Positions 7,983 through 16,491 of a DNA stretch of 33,333 nt are shown here, piece by piece. The position numbers were made by a program, and so were the translations under genes. The notes under the pieces are model-generated. The model worked only from the letters and a program-made list of their open reading frames with translations. It made no database searches and was not told where the DNA came from. Origin of the DNA: Anaerobranca gottschalkii DSM 13577 (GTDB lineage: Bacteria; Bacillota; Proteinivoracia; Proteinivoracales; Proteinivoracaceae); the NCBI RefSeq assembly GCF_900111575.1, contig NZ_FOIF01000021.1, forward strand, positions 1 to 33,333, in the 5' to 3' direction. How positions within the stretch are numbered: the stretch's first letter is position 1; every line of letters begins with the position of its first letter.

Positions 7983-8293
7983 GGCAGTCTAATGACTGCC
8001 CTCAGTTTATAGACAAAGTCTTTTTTAAAGGCTGTGGTAATTAAACATTTTAACAAAGTTCTGCGTCGAGATTTAAGGCTTCTATCTAAAAGGAAGAAGG
8101 GTACCGCTCTAATTCGCCGTCCATGGCTCAATAGAGCTTTCGGAACGTCCTGTTCCTCACCCCTTCTTCCTTTTATCTAATCAGCTCTTAAATCTATCTC
8201 CTCAACTTAATCGTATCCTTGTTTAATTACCACAGTTGATGATGACTTTGTCTATAGTTTGTCTTCAGTCTGAGGGCAGTCTAATGACTGCCC
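7982..8293. mobile_element. MITE-like long palindromic element flanked by TA
   Basis: A 312-bp segment with terminal inverted repeats, bounded on both sides by TA (7980-7981 and 8294-8295). Each end is itself a hairpin (arms AGGGCAGTC and GACTGCCCT around TAAT, at 7981-8002 and 8273-8294). Inward, perfect complementary arms pair 8008-8020 with 8244-8256 (13 bp), 8032-8046 with 8221-8235 (15 bp) and 8088-8101 with 8161-8174 (14 bp), with partial pairing between. The apex (8102-8159) holds two smaller hairpins: GCTCTA/TAGAGC, and GGAAC/GTTCC at 8142-8156. It contains no open frame of note. TA ends suggest a non-autonomous element moved by an IS630/Tc1-mariner-type transposase. A structured RNA is the alternative. 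It may also act as a bidirectional terminator between the two convergent genes. Confidence 0.7.
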
Positions 8294-8306
8294 TATAAAT
8301 ATGCAT

Positions 8307-9497
8307 CTAAATTGGTAAAATAATAGTAAAGGATGTGCCTTTATTTTTATGGGATTTGACGAAGATTTGTCCTTTATATTGTTCAACAATTTGTTTAACT
8401 ACAGATAGGCCTAAACCAGTCCCGCCATATTTTGTGGTGAAAAATGGTTGGAATATTTTGTTCTTAATATTTGTCGGGATACCTGATCCGGTATCTTCAA
8501 TAATTGTATAAATTTGTTGATTATTTACATAACATTTAATAGTAAGGGTGCCACCATTCGTCATTGCTTCAATGGCATTTTGAATTATATTTAAAAATAC
8601 TTGCCTAAATTGCGTTTTATCTCCGGTAATACTAGGGAGATCATTAGTTATTTGAAGATTTAAATTGATGTTATAACGGATTATTAAATCATTAAGGTTA
8701 GAAATGATCTCAAAAATGATGTCATCAATTTTACAAAGGTTAACCCTTTGTTCTTTAGGAGCAGTATAAAAAATAGAGTTTTTTAATGTTTCATGGGCTC
8801 TATCTAATTCTTTTAAAATAAAATTTGAATAACCAATTTTAACTGGATTTTTTTCATCTTTGCCTAATAATTGAATAAAACCCCTAATGGTTGTCAGGAT
8901 ATTTTTGACTTCATGGGCTAAACTGCTGAACATCTGTTGATAATAGAGTTGGGTTTGGGCTATATCTTCACTTTTGAAAATTGATAATGAGATAAAATTA
9001 CATAGCAAATTTAATAAATTAACTAAAGTAGTAGAGTAAAGGCTAGTAGGTAGAACAATAGATATAAGTCCGTAGGGGTCTATGGGATTTACCAATAAAG
9101 TAATAATAGTCCAATTGAGATCGATTTTTCCTTCACAAACAATTCCTTTACAGACGGTGGTTTTTCTTTCTTTTAATGTTATTGCAATAGGATTATTCTG
9201 CCCCATAGTTAACGGCATACCTTTTTGAATATTTAAAAAATTAACACCGTCTCCATGTTGTAATATTTCTAAGACAATTCCCTTCTTATCGGCTATAAGT
9301 ACTACAACATCTTGAGGTGTCATATCTAGTAAGCTATTATATATAAATTTAACAAGTTGAATTAGATTACTATTTTTGTTAAGTAATCCTTCAAGTGATT
9401 GATTAGAAATAGGTTTATCTGCACTGAAATAAAAATTCAGATTTTCATAAACTAAGCAATTGTCTAATAGATTATTTTTATTTTTTAAATCAACCAT
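8307..9497 (-). CDS. Cytosolic sensor histidine kinase, sporulation-kinase-like
   Basis: A 396-residue kinase without membrane segments. Residues about 40-175 form a GAF-like sensor region. The dimerisation and phosphoacceptor helix has SSLAHEVKNILTTIRGFIQL with His195. The catalytic domain has the N-box NIIQNAIEAM (Asn307), DTGSGI (335-340), PFFTTKYGGTGLGLS (351-365). The pattern HEVKNxLTxIRGFxQLL is that of the KinA/KinB/NtrB-like class. It ends LPI after a standard ATPase domain, so it is an orphan kinase with no response regulator beside it. The ATG has AAGGAG 7 bases upstream on the minus strand. The sigma-H-type promoter at 9575-9546 recalls Bacillus kinA and suggests entry into the Spo0A phosphorelay, which is inference. 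Confidence 0.88.
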   Translation of the reverse strand: MVDLKNKNNLLDNCLVYENLNFYFSADKPISNQSLEGLLNKNSNLIQLVKFIYNSLLDMTPQDVVVLIADKKGIVLEILQHGDGVNFLNIQKGMPLTMGQNNPIAITLKERKTTVCKGIVCEGKIDLNWTIITLLVNPIDPYGLISIVLPTSLYSTTLVNLLNLLCNFISLSIFKSEDIAQTQLYYQQMFSSLAHEVKNILTTIRGFIQLLGKDEKNPVKIGYSNFILKELDRAHETLKNSIFYTAPKEQRVNLCKIDDIIFEIISNLNDLIIRYNINLNLQITNDLPSITGDKTQFRQVFLNIIQNAIEAMTNGGTLTIKCYVNNQQIYTIIEDTGSGIPTNIKNKIFQPFFTTKYGGTGLGLSVVKQIVEQYKGQIFVKSHKNKGTSFTIILPI

Positions 9498-9545
9498 ACC
9501 CCCACTCCTTACTCATCTAAACTAAGTTAAAGCTAGCCCTATTTT

Positions 9546-9575
9546 ATATTCTACATATAGGTAAAAATATCCTTT
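9546..9575 (-). promoter_or_regulatory. Sigma-H-type promoter of the histidine kinase
   Basis: Read on the minus strand: AAAGGATAT (9575-9567), 12 bases, then GTAGAATAT (9554-9546). Every defined position of RnAGGAwWW-N11/12-RnnGAATww is met. The start point would be near 9539, about 40 bases before the kinase ATG. The remaining intergenic DNA (9576-9720) is AT-rich; a weak TTGACT (9653) with GATATT (9675) may serve marR on the plus strand. Confidence 0.7.
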
Positions 9576-9720
9576 TTTTATTAATAAAAATTTTTAAAAT
9601 AATGTTAAATTTTGTCAGTTTATTTTATTATAAGTAAAAGTTCAATATAATATTGACTAATATAGTGGTTTATTGATATTCTAACAGTAGTTAGTTATTC
9701 GAAATAGTTGGAGGTGTATT

Positions 9721-10179
9721 ATGGAAGATAAAAAATATTCCCAATATGTGGAAGAAATTGAGACCCTTATAAGGAAGGTTAGTTTTGTAATAAAATGTAG
9801 AGGTAGGGATATCTTAAGTAATTTTGATATTACTCCACCACAGTTTAATGCCCTTTTATTGTTATATGAATATGGTGATATGACCATAGGTGAGCTAGGA
9901 AATAGAATGTACTTAGCTAGTAGTACTGCTACAGATCTTATAGATCGGATGGAGAGAAATGGATTAGTGGAAAGGGTAAGGGATGAAAAAGATAGAAGAG
10001 TAGTAAGGCTTCATATGACAGAAAAAGGACAGCAAATGATTTTAGAAGTTTTAGAAAGTAGAAAGAGATATCTTGATGAATTACTCACCAAGGTAAATAT
10101 AGAAGATCAAGAAAAGTTAGTAAGTTCCCTTTCTAAGATATATGATTTAATGAAAGACGAATATACCCATAAGTTGTAA
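9721..10179 (+). CDS. MarR-family transcriptional regulator
   Basis: A 152-residue winged-helix regulator. The recognition part is MTIGELGNRMYLASSTATDLIDRMERNGLVER (about residues 54-86), followed by the wing DEKDRRVVRLHMTEKGQQ (88-105), both standard for MarR. One cysteine (Cys26) lies near the dimer-forming N-terminal helix, but the surrounding sequence does not match the OhrR sensing motif. GGAGGTG lies 7 bases ahead of the ATG. The MATE pump begins 31 bases downstream, so the regulator probably controls it and itself. Bacillus ysmB, near racE, is also a MarR protein, so this may instead be part of that old neighbourhood. The ligand is unknown. Confidence 0.9.
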   Translation: MEDKKYSQYVEEIETLIRKVSFVIKCRGRDILSNFDITPPQFNALLLLYEYGDMTIGELGNRMYLASSTATDLIDRMERNGLVERVRDEKDRRVVRLHMTEKGQQMILEVLESRKRYLDELLTKVNIEDQEKLVSSLSKIYDLMKDEYTHKL

Positions 10180-10210
10180 AAACATTACTTTTAAGAAAGA
10201 AGGTCTAATT

Positions 10211-11596
10211 GTGGAACTAGCAAGGGGAGGAGTAGAAGTTAAACGGAGAAAAAGGGTATTGAATCTAGCTTGGCCGGCCATTTTGGAAATGTTTATGAGT
10301 ACTTTAGTGCAATTTGTGGATACTGCCATGGTTGGTCAGTTAGGTGCTGTGGCTATCTCAGCCGTCTCTCTAAACACATCTCCTATGTGGTTTATTACAG
10401 GAATATTTACAGGGGTAAGTGTAGGTGCTACTGCCCTTGTAGCTAGATATATAGGGGCAAATCAATTAGTTGAAGCTAATAATGCCGCAAAGCAATCCCT
10501 AATTTTAGGTGCTATTATGAGCACGGTTATTATGATTTTAACTTTAGCCTTTGGTCAGTATGTACCTAAATTTATGGGAGCAGAGCCAGAAGTTTTACCC
10601 TATGCTGCTATGTATTTAAAAATTCTAGGGACGACATTTATTTTACATTTTATTTCTTTTATAGCTACTGGTGTATTAAGAGGTGCTGGAGACACTAAAA
10701 CACCTATGAGAATAAATGTCTTGGCAAATATAGTTAATATTATAGGTAACTTTTTTTTAATATTTCCTACCAGGGAATTAATTATTGGCAATACTGTAAT
10801 TACTATTTGGGGTGCAGATCTTGGAGTAATAGGTGCTGCAGTCTCTACAGCCTTTTCCAGAGGGTTAGCAGGAATAATAGTACTTTATATTCTTTTCTTT
10901 GGTAAACTTACTGTTAAACTAAAAAAAGAAAAGTGGTTTCTTGATAGGGATATGTTAGGTAAAATTTTAAAAATCGGAGCCCCTGCAGCTATGGAAAGGG
11001 TTGTTATGAGTAGTGGTCAGATACTTTTTACCAGAGTAGTAGCTAAGTTAGGGACAACGATCTTAGCTGCCCACCACCTTGCCATAGTAGCGGAATCAAT
11101 ATCTTATATGCCAGGATTTGGTTTTTCTATGGCAGCTACCACATTAGTTGGTCAAGGTCTAGGGGCGAATAAACCCGATGATGCCCATAAATGTGGGATG
11201 GAAACCTTGAAAATCGCAGCTATTGTAATGACTTTTATGGGTGTTGTCTTTTTCTTTTTTCCCCATTATTTATTGAGGATTTTTTCTAATGATCATGAAG
11301 TAATTGCCTACGGTTCTTCTGCTTTGAAAATTGTCGCTTTTTCTCAACCATTCTTTGCTTCAGCAATGGTCCTTTCCGGTGCTTTAAGGGGAGCAGGGGA
11401 TACAGTATGGCCCCTTTTATTTGCTATTATTGGGATGTGGGTGGTTCGATTATCTTTAGCATATATTTTAGTTTTAGGATTTAATTTAGGATTAATTGGG
11501 GCTTGGATTGCTATGGCAGTTGACTTAGGTGTTAGGGGAACTATGATGTATATTAGATTTAATAATGGGAAATGGAAAAATATTAGTATAACTTAA
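10211..11596 (+). CDS. MATE-family multidrug/cation efflux transporter
   Basis: A 461-residue membrane protein with about 12 hydrophobic segments in two homologous halves, as expected for MATE exporters that exchange drugs or cations for Na+ or H+. Both halves show the repeated signature: VDTAMVGQLGAVAISAVSL near residue 36, GVLRGAGDTKTPM in the first half and GALRGAGDTVWPL in the second. I use the GTG at 10211, which has AGAAGG upstream; the basic segment KRRKR then precedes the first membrane helix (LAWPAILEMF). It is likely co-transcribed with the MarR gene. The substrate cannot be told from sequence. Confidence 0.93.
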   Translation: MELARGGVEVKRRKRVLNLAWPAILEMFMSTLVQFVDTAMVGQLGAVAISAVSLNTSPMWFITGIFTGVSVGATALVARYIGANQLVEANNAAKQSLILGAIMSTVIMILTLAFGQYVPKFMGAEPEVLPYAAMYLKILGTTFILHFISFIATGVLRGAGDTKTPMRINVLANIVNIIGNFFLIFPTRELIIGNTVITIWGADLGVIGAAVSTAFSRGLAGIIVLYILFFGKLTVKLKKEKWFLDRDMLGKILKIGAPAAMERVVMSSGQILFTRVVAKLGTTILAAHHLAIVAESISYMPGFGFSMAATTLVGQGLGANKPDDAHKCGMETLKIAAIVMTFMGVVFFFFPHYLLRIFSNDHEVIAYGSSALKIVAFSQPFFASAMVLSGALRGAGDTVWPLLFAIIGMWVVRLSLAYILVLGFNLGLIGAWIAMAVDLGVRGTMMYIRFNNGKWKNISIT

Positions 11597-11618
11597 TTTA
11601 AGGGAGAGTAGTGTTAAA

Positions 11619-12140
11619 ATGTTATTTTTAGAATTGGCCTTTATCTTTTTTTCTAGGGTAATAGATGTCTCGATGGCTACGATGAGGATGTTACTAATTG
11701 TAAAGGGGAAAAGACTTCAAGTAGCTCTAATAGGTTTCTTTGAAGTAATTATTTATATTGTGGTATTAGGTAGAGTAGTTAACAGTTTGGATAAACCTTT
11801 GAACTTATTAGTTTATGCATTAGGTTTTGCTACTGGTAACTATGTAGGTATGTATATAGAAGAAAAATTAGCTTTAGGTTACATTGCGGTACAAGTAATA
11901 CCTAGTGAACATGATTTTGAAATAATTGATAAATTACGGGATAATGGTTATGGAGTAACAGTTCTTGAAGGAATGGGTAAAGCTGGGTTAAAGCACATTT
12001 TAACGGTATATGCTCCCCGTAAAGAATTAACAAAAATTTTAGATTTAGTAGGGGAGCTAGATACAAAAGCATTTACCGCTATTATGGATGCTAAAAAAAC
12101 TTTAGGTGGTTATTATAGACAACAAAATAAAGGAAAATAG
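11619..12140 (+). CDS. UPF0316 membrane protein (DUF2179 C-terminal domain)
   Basis: A 173-residue protein with three hydrophobic segments in the first 95 residues (LELAFIFFSRVIDVSMATMRM, then VALIGFFEVIIYIVVLG, then ALGFATGNYVGMYIEEKLALG) and a soluble C-terminal domain of the DUF2179 type (residues about 100-165, with VTVLEGMGKAG and DLVGELDTKAFTAIMD). RVIDVSMATMRML is a family signature. The function is not established. GGGAGAG precedes the ATG, 22 bases after the MATE gene, and a terminator follows, so it is the last gene of the marR-MATE unit. Confidence 0.88.
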   Translation: MLFLELAFIFFSRVIDVSMATMRMLLIVKGKRLQVALIGFFEVIIYIVVLGRVVNSLDKPLNLLVYALGFATGNYVGMYIEEKLALGYIAVQVIPSEHDFEIIDKLRDNGYGVTVLEGMGKAGLKHILTVYAPRKELTKILDLVGELDTKAFTAIMDAKKTLGGYYRQQNKGK

Positions 12141-12146
12141 TTTTTG

Positions 12147-12186
12147 AGCAAGATTTATTGAATATAATCGATAAATCTTGCCTTTT
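12147..12186 (+). terminator. Rho-independent terminator
   Basis: GCAAGATTTAT (12147-12157) and ATAAATCTTGC (12170-12180) form an 11-bp stem, followed by CTTTTT. It ends the marR-MATE-UPF0316 unit. Confidence 0.85.
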
Positions 12187-12258
12187 TAGTAAATTGTTGA
12201 AGTGAACATAAAGATATGGAAATAGAGCAAAATAATTATAAAAAAAATATTAATGGTA

Positions 12259-12287
12259 GCAGGAATTTTATCTTAAATGTAGAATAA
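12259..12287 (+). promoter_or_regulatory. Sigma-H-type promoter upstream of murI
   Basis: GCAGGAATT (12259-12267), 11 bases, then GTAGAATAA (12279-12287), again matching RnAGGAwWW-N11/12-RnnGAATww throughout. The start point would be near 12294, about 85 bases before the TTG of murI. I found no housekeeping promoter of comparable quality in 12188-12378, although a weak one could be hidden in the AT-rich DNA. Confidence 0.6.
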
Positions 12288-12307
12288 GCTAAATATAGGA
12301 TTGGAAT

Positions 12308-12330
12308 AGTCCAATGGTCCAAAATGGACT
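12308..12330 (+). promoter_or_regulatory. TCCA/TGGA inverted repeats in the murI leader
   Basis: AGTCCA (12308-12313) pairs with TGGACT (12325-12330). A nested GTCCA-AAA-TGGAC alternative uses 12317-12329. The element lies just after the inferred start point and could be an operator or a small leader hairpin. I recognise no known site. Confidence 0.3.
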
Positions 12331-12378
12331 TTGTTATTTTAGATAGATAAAGAGATAAAATGTAGAGGTGAAAAATTC

Positions 12379-13182
12379 TTGGATAATAAAATATATTCAA
12401 TAGGTCTAATAGATTCAGGGGTTGGAGGGCTTACGGTATTTAAAGAACTGGCAAAATTATTACCAGACGAGAGAATGGTTTATTTTGGAGATACTGCCCG
12501 AATGCCTTATGGTCCTAGAAAACCAGAAGAAGTTAAGGAATTTGTTTTACAGATAATTGATTTTTTACAGACTCAAGATATAAAAATGGTGATAACTGCT
12601 TGTAATACTGCTACTGCTGTGGGATTAGAGTATTATAAAAATAAGCTAGAAATACCAGTAATTGGTGTTATAGAACCAGGGGCCGAAATGGCTGTTTCCA
12701 TGACAAAAAATAAAAAAGTGGGGGTGATTGGTACTGAAGGTACCGTAAAAAGCGGAGCATATGAAAAGGCAATTAAAGGATTAGATGGAAGTATTGAGGT
12801 TTACAGTCAGGCTTGCCCTTTGTTTGTACTTTTAGTGGAGAATAATCTTATTCATACTAAAGAAGCAAAAAGGGTAGCGGAAAGTTATCTCCAGCCATTA
12901 AAAGATGAAGGAGTTGATACACTGATTTTAGGTTGTACCCATTATCCAATTATGGCAGATTTGATAGGTGAAGTTATGGGCCCTGAAGTAACCTTAGTAA
13001 ACTCAGCTGAGGCTACAGCACAATTAGCAAAAGAAATCCTTGAAGAAAAGGAAATGTTAGTGAAAAGGGATAAATTACCAATTCACAGATTTTTTGTCAG
13101 TGGAAGGACAACTGGTTTTAATGAAGTTGCTTCAAAATGGTTAAATAAAGAAATAAAAGCTTATAGAGTTCTTTTAGATTAA
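12379..13182 (+). CDS. murI: Glutamate racemase
   Basis: MurI interconverts L- and D-glutamate, supplying D-glutamate for peptidoglycan. The 267-residue protein shows IDSGVGGLTV (Asp12), DTARMPYG (residues 38-45), the first catalytic cysteine in TACNTATA (Cys75) and the second in GCTHYP (Cys186). The start is a TTG at 12379 with GAGGTG 8 bases upstream. glmS follows 15 bases later, so racemase and glutamate mutase are probably co-transcribed. In this setting the enzyme might also feed D-glutamate into fermentation. Synteny with Bacillus racE near rph suggests it is an ordinary cell-wall gene beside which the pathway was inserted. Confidence 0.95.
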   Translation: MDNKIYSIGLIDSGVGGLTVFKELAKLLPDERMVYFGDTARMPYGPRKPEEVKEFVLQIIDFLQTQDIKMVITACNTATAVGLEYYKNKLEIPVIGVIEPGAEMAVSMTKNKKVGVIGTEGTVKSGAYEKAIKGLDGSIEVYSQACPLFVLLVENNLIHTKEAKRVAESYLQPLKDEGVDTLILGCTHYPIMADLIGEVMGPEVTLVNSAEATAQLAKEILEEKEMLVKRDKLPIHRFFVSGRTTGFNEVASKWLNKEIKAYRVLLD

Positions 13183-13197
13183 AAGGGAGGCTAAGAA

Positions 13198-13614
13198 ATG
13201 GGCAATAAAACTATTGTCACAGGAGTTATTGGGGCAGATGTTCATGCCGTGGGTAACAGGATAATTGAGTATGCATTTACTCAAGCTGGTTTTAATGTAG
13301 TTAATATTGGAGTTTTAGCATCACAGGAGGAATTTATCCAAGCAGCTATTGAAACAGGAGCTGTTGCCATATTAGTATCTTCATTATATGGCCATGGAGA
13401 AATAGATTGCCGTGGACTTAGGGAGAAATGTCAAGAGGCAGGTATAGGAGATATTATTCTATATGCCGGTGGAAACTTAGTAGTTGGTAAGCAAGAATGG
13501 GAACCTGTTAAAGAAAAATTCTTGAAGATGGGTTTTAATAGAGTTTATCCACCGGGAACTTCCCCCGATGAGGCCATTGCAGATCTTAAGAGGGATTTAA
13601 ACATTGAAGATTAG
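13198..13614 (+). CDS. glmS: Glutamate mutase sigma subunit (B12-binding)
   Basis: GlmS binds adenosylcobalamin and, with GlmE, converts L-glutamate to (2S,3S)-3-methylaspartate by radical carbon rearrangement. The 138-residue length is that of the clostridial subunit. It has the cobalamin motif Asp14-x-His16-x2-Gly19, in which the histidine replaces the dimethylbenzimidazole ligand, then SSLYGHGE and [10 protein letters not shown] that cradle the nucleotide tail. AAGGGAGG precedes the ATG. It is the first of three adjacent mutase genes in the order S-L-E seen in Clostridium. Confidence 0.96.
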   Translation: MGNKTIVTGVIGADVHAVGNRIIEYAFTQAGFNVVNIGVLASQEEFIQAAIETGAVAILVSSLYGHGEIDCRGLREKCQEAGIGDIILYAGGNLVVGKQEWEPVKEKFLKMGFNRVYPPGTSPDEAIADLKRDLNIED

Positions 13615-13625
13615 GAGTGTTTATA

Positions 13626-14993
13626 GTGGATAAAGGGATACTACTCATTGATTTTGGAAGTACCTTTACCAAAATTACTGCAGTGGATATAAGTAATCCT
13701 CATAATTTTATAACTGCTAAAGGTCCTACAACAGTTCAAGAGGATATCAATATAGGATTGCAGATAGCTCTATCAGAATTAGAGGGAAAACTAGGTCACC
13801 TGCCTGAATTTATTGAAAAATTAGCCTGTAGTTCCGCAGCAGGTGGTCTAAACATGATAGCAATTGGACTTGTGCCGGAATTGACTTTAGAAGCTGCTAA
13901 AATGGCGGCTTTAGGGGCAGGGGCAAAGTTACAAAAATTATATAGTTATAAATTGACAAAAAGGGAAGTAAAAGAAATCTGTCAGCTAAACCCAGACATC
14001 ATTTTATTGGCGGGTGGAACCGATGGAGGTAATAAAGAAGTTATTCTCCATAATGGTAGTTTATTAGCCCAATCGGAGATAAGATGTCCAGTGGTCATTG
14101 CCGGTAATAAAAATGCCCAAGATGAATTAGAAGAGATGTTTTTAGATAATGGTAAAGAATATTATATTACTGATAATGTTTTACCTAGTTTAAATAAAAT
14201 CAATGTAGATTCTGCTAGGGAAAAGATCAGAGAAGTATTTTTGAAAAATATAATTGAAGCTAAAGGAATAAAAAAAGCAGAACAATTTATTGATGGAGTA
14301 ATAATGCCGACTCCTCAGGCTGTGTTAAAGGCAGGACAATTTTTAGCCCAAAACAAGATCATTGGTAAAGAGAAAATTCTCATTGTAGATATTGGTGGTG
14401 CCACTACCGATGTTCACTCCTTTTGTAAAGGAGAACCTAAAGGAAGTGGTGTGATATTTAGGGGGTTACCTCAACCCTTTGCAAAAAGAACAGTAGAAGG
14501 GGACTTAGGATTACGGTACAGTATCAAACCTTTAATTGAAGCTTTAACTAGTGCAAATCTTTTAGATATCCCAGAAAATGAATTAGAAAAATACCTAGAG
14601 GAAATTTCTAAAGATATTTGGAATACTCAAACAATTAGTTCAGAGTTAGAACTACTATTAGCCAAAGGAGCAGTTAATTTAGCTGTTAAAAGGCATTGTG
14701 GTTATTTAGAAATTATCTATACCCCCCAAGGAACAAATTATATTCAATATGGTAAAGATTTAACAGATATAGAACTAGTTATAGGGACAGGTGGACCTAT
14801 AATAAATAGCACTAATCCTAAGGAAATTTTACAAGGGGTATTGTTTGATGAACAAGATAATTTCATTTTAAAACCTAAAAATCCTGAATTTGTTTTAGAT
14901 AAAAATTATGTGTTATCAGCTATTGGTCTTTTAGTGGAAAAATATCCCGATTTAGCAAAGGGGTTAGCAGAAAAGAATTTTATCCGTTTATAA
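13626..14993 (+). CDS. glmL: Glutamate mutase reactivating/accessory protein
   Basis: GlmL (MutL) is an ATPase of the actin/Hsp70-like fold, thought to reactivate glutamate mutase by replacing damaged cobalamin. The 455-residue product shows a first phosphate-binding loop [16 protein letters not shown] (residues 6-21) and a second [15 protein letters not shown] near residue 248. [11 protein letters not shown] and GTGGPIINS are also typical. I use the GTG at 13626 because AGGAG (13613-13617) is correctly spaced; an in-frame GTG at 13617 overlaps that ribosome site. It lies between glmS and glmE in the standard clostridial order. Confidence 0.94.
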   Translation: MDKGILLIDFGSTFTKITAVDISNPHNFITAKGPTTVQEDINIGLQIALSELEGKLGHLPEFIEKLACSSAAGGLNMIAIGLVPELTLEAAKMAALGAGAKLQKLYSYKLTKREVKEICQLNPDIILLAGGTDGGNKEVILHNGSLLAQSEIRCPVVIAGNKNAQDELEEMFLDNGKEYYITDNVLPSLNKINVDSAREKIREVFLKNIIEAKGIKKAEQFIDGVIMPTPQAVLKAGQFLAQNKIIGKEKILIVDIGGATTDVHSFCKGEPKGSGVIFRGLPQPFAKRTVEGDLGLRYSIKPLIEALTSANLLDIPENELEKYLEEISKDIWNTQTISSELELLLAKGAVNLAVKRHCGYLEIIYTPQGTNYIQYGKDLTDIELVIGTGGPIINSTNPKEILQGVLFDEQDNFILKPKNPEFVLDKNYVLSAIGLLVEKYPDLAKGLAEKNFIRL

Positions 14994-15019
14994 TTTATTC
15001 ATCAAGGGAGGAAAATAAG

Positions 15020-16474
15020 GTGGATCTGGTAAATAAAAAGTGGTCAGTTGATAAGCTTATGTCCATTAGAAAAGAAGTTCTAGCAACTTGGCACACTGGT
15101 AAAGATGTGGAAGACATTGAAGAAGGAATAAAATATCAAAAATCTCTACCTAAAAATAAGATTTTCGCTGCAAAACTTTTAGAAGCAAAGGAAAAAGGAA
15201 TTACCTTAGTACAACCTAGGGCTGGAGTTGCTTTGGTTAATGAACACATCGCTTTATTACAGTATTTACAAAATGAAGGTGGAGCAGATTTACTGCCTTC
15301 AACTATAGATAGTTATACTAGGCAAAACAGATATGAAGAAGCTCAAAAGGGAATTGAAGAAAGTATAAAAAGTGGGAGATCATTACTCAATGGATTCCCT
15401 GCAGTAAACCATGGCTTGGAAAACTGTAGAAGAGTAGTAGAAAGCGTCAATGTTCCAGTTCAGGTAAGGCACGGCACACCCGATGCAAGACTTTTAGCAG
15501 AAATAACTTTGGCAGCAGGGTTTACAGATTATGAAGGTGGAGGAATTTCCTATAATATTCCCTATGCTAAAAATGTATCTTTAGAAAAAACTATCTATGA
15601 CTGGCAGTATGTAGATAGGCTTATAGGTTTTTACTATGAAAATGGTGTAATTATTAATAGGGAACCTTTTGGGCCCCTTACTGGAACTTTGGTACCACCT
15701 TGTATTTCCCATGCAGTTGCCATTGTTGAAGCTATTTTGGCGGCAGAGCAAGGTGTCCATTACTTAACTTTAGGTTATGGTCAATGTGGTAACTTAATAC
15801 AAGATGTGGCTGCCTTACAAACCCTTCAAGAATTAAGTGAAGAATATCTACAAAAATTCGGTTATGAAAATCGCCACATAACTACAGTATTCCATCAGTG
15901 GATGGGTGGATTCCCTCAAGATGAAGCTAAAGCCTTTGGTGTAATTAGTTGGGGAGCAGCTACTGCTACTTTAGGAAAGGCTACTAAAGTAATAGTTAAA
16001 ACACCCCATGAGGCTATGGGAATACCTACTAAAGAGGCAAATGCCCAAGGATTAAAAGCAACTAAACAATTAGTTAACATGTTAAAAGATCAAACTATCC
16101 CATTATCAAAAGAGTTAGAAGAAGAAAAAGAAATTATTAAAAAAGAAACCCGAGCTATTTTAGATGCGATTTTTAAAATCGGAGAAGGAGATTTTGCTAA
16201 GGGAATAGTTAGAGGTTTTGAGGCAGGAATTATTGATATTCCCTTTGCACCTAGTAGATACAATGCAGGAAGAATTTTACCTGCTAGGGACAACAATGGA
16301 GCTATTAGATTGTTAGATGCCGGTGATTTACCTTTTGATAAAGAAATTCTTGAATATCATAAAAAGAAAATTCAAGAACGGGGAGATGCAGAAGGTAGAG
16401 AGCCCAGCTTCCAAATGGTAATTGATGATATTTACGCTATAGGAAAAGGAATGCTTGTAGGTAGACCAAATTAA
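15020..16474 (+). CDS. glmE: Glutamate mutase epsilon (catalytic) subunit
   Basis: GlmE forms the TIM barrel in which glutamate is rearranged, with adenosylcobalamin held between it and GlmS. The 484-residue length matches the Clostridium cochlearium subunit. The arginine claw known there (Arg66, 100 and 149) appears here as Arg67, Arg101 and Arg150, and the active-site Glu171, Tyr177 and Tyr181 as Glu172, Tyr178 and Tyr182, a constant offset of one. [11 protein letters not shown] and [13 protein letters not shown] are strongly conserved. The start is GTG at 15020 with AAGGGAGG 8 bases upstream. All key residues are present, so the enzyme should be active. Confidence 0.97.
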   Translation: MDLVNKKWSVDKLMSIRKEVLATWHTGKDVEDIEEGIKYQKSLPKNKIFAAKLLEAKEKGITLVQPRAGVALVNEHIALLQYLQNEGGADLLPSTIDSYTRQNRYEEAQKGIEESIKSGRSLLNGFPAVNHGLENCRRVVESVNVPVQVRHGTPDARLLAEITLAAGFTDYEGGGISYNIPYAKNVSLEKTIYDWQYVDRLIGFYYENGVIINREPFGPLTGTLVPPCISHAVAIVEAILAAEQGVHYLTLGYGQCGNLIQDVAALQTLQELSEEYLQKFGYENRHITTVFHQWMGGFPQDEAKAFGVISWGAATATLGKATKVIVKTPHEAMGIPTKEANAQGLKATKQLVNMLKDQTIPLSKELEEEKEIIKKETRAILDAIFKIGEGDFAKGIVRGFEAGIIDIPFAPSRYNAGRILPARDNNGAIRLLDAGDLPFDKEILEYHKKKIQERGDAEGREPSFQMVIDDIYAIGKGMLVGRPN

Positions 16475-16491
16475 GTAGGGAGAGTGTCTAA

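Noticed and set aside
7981-8002. The hairpin after the polymerase-mosaic gene as an ordinary terminator
   Set aside because: It lacks a T-run directly after the stem, and an identical copy closes the far end of the palindromic element, so it is better explained as the element's terminus, although it may also stop transcription.
12188-12378. A cobalamin riboswitch or T-box ahead of the murI-glutamate mutase cluster
   Set aside because: The gap is only 191 bases and has no recognisable B12-box, T-box or anti-terminator arrangement. Only the sigma-H-type promoter and a short palindrome are supported.
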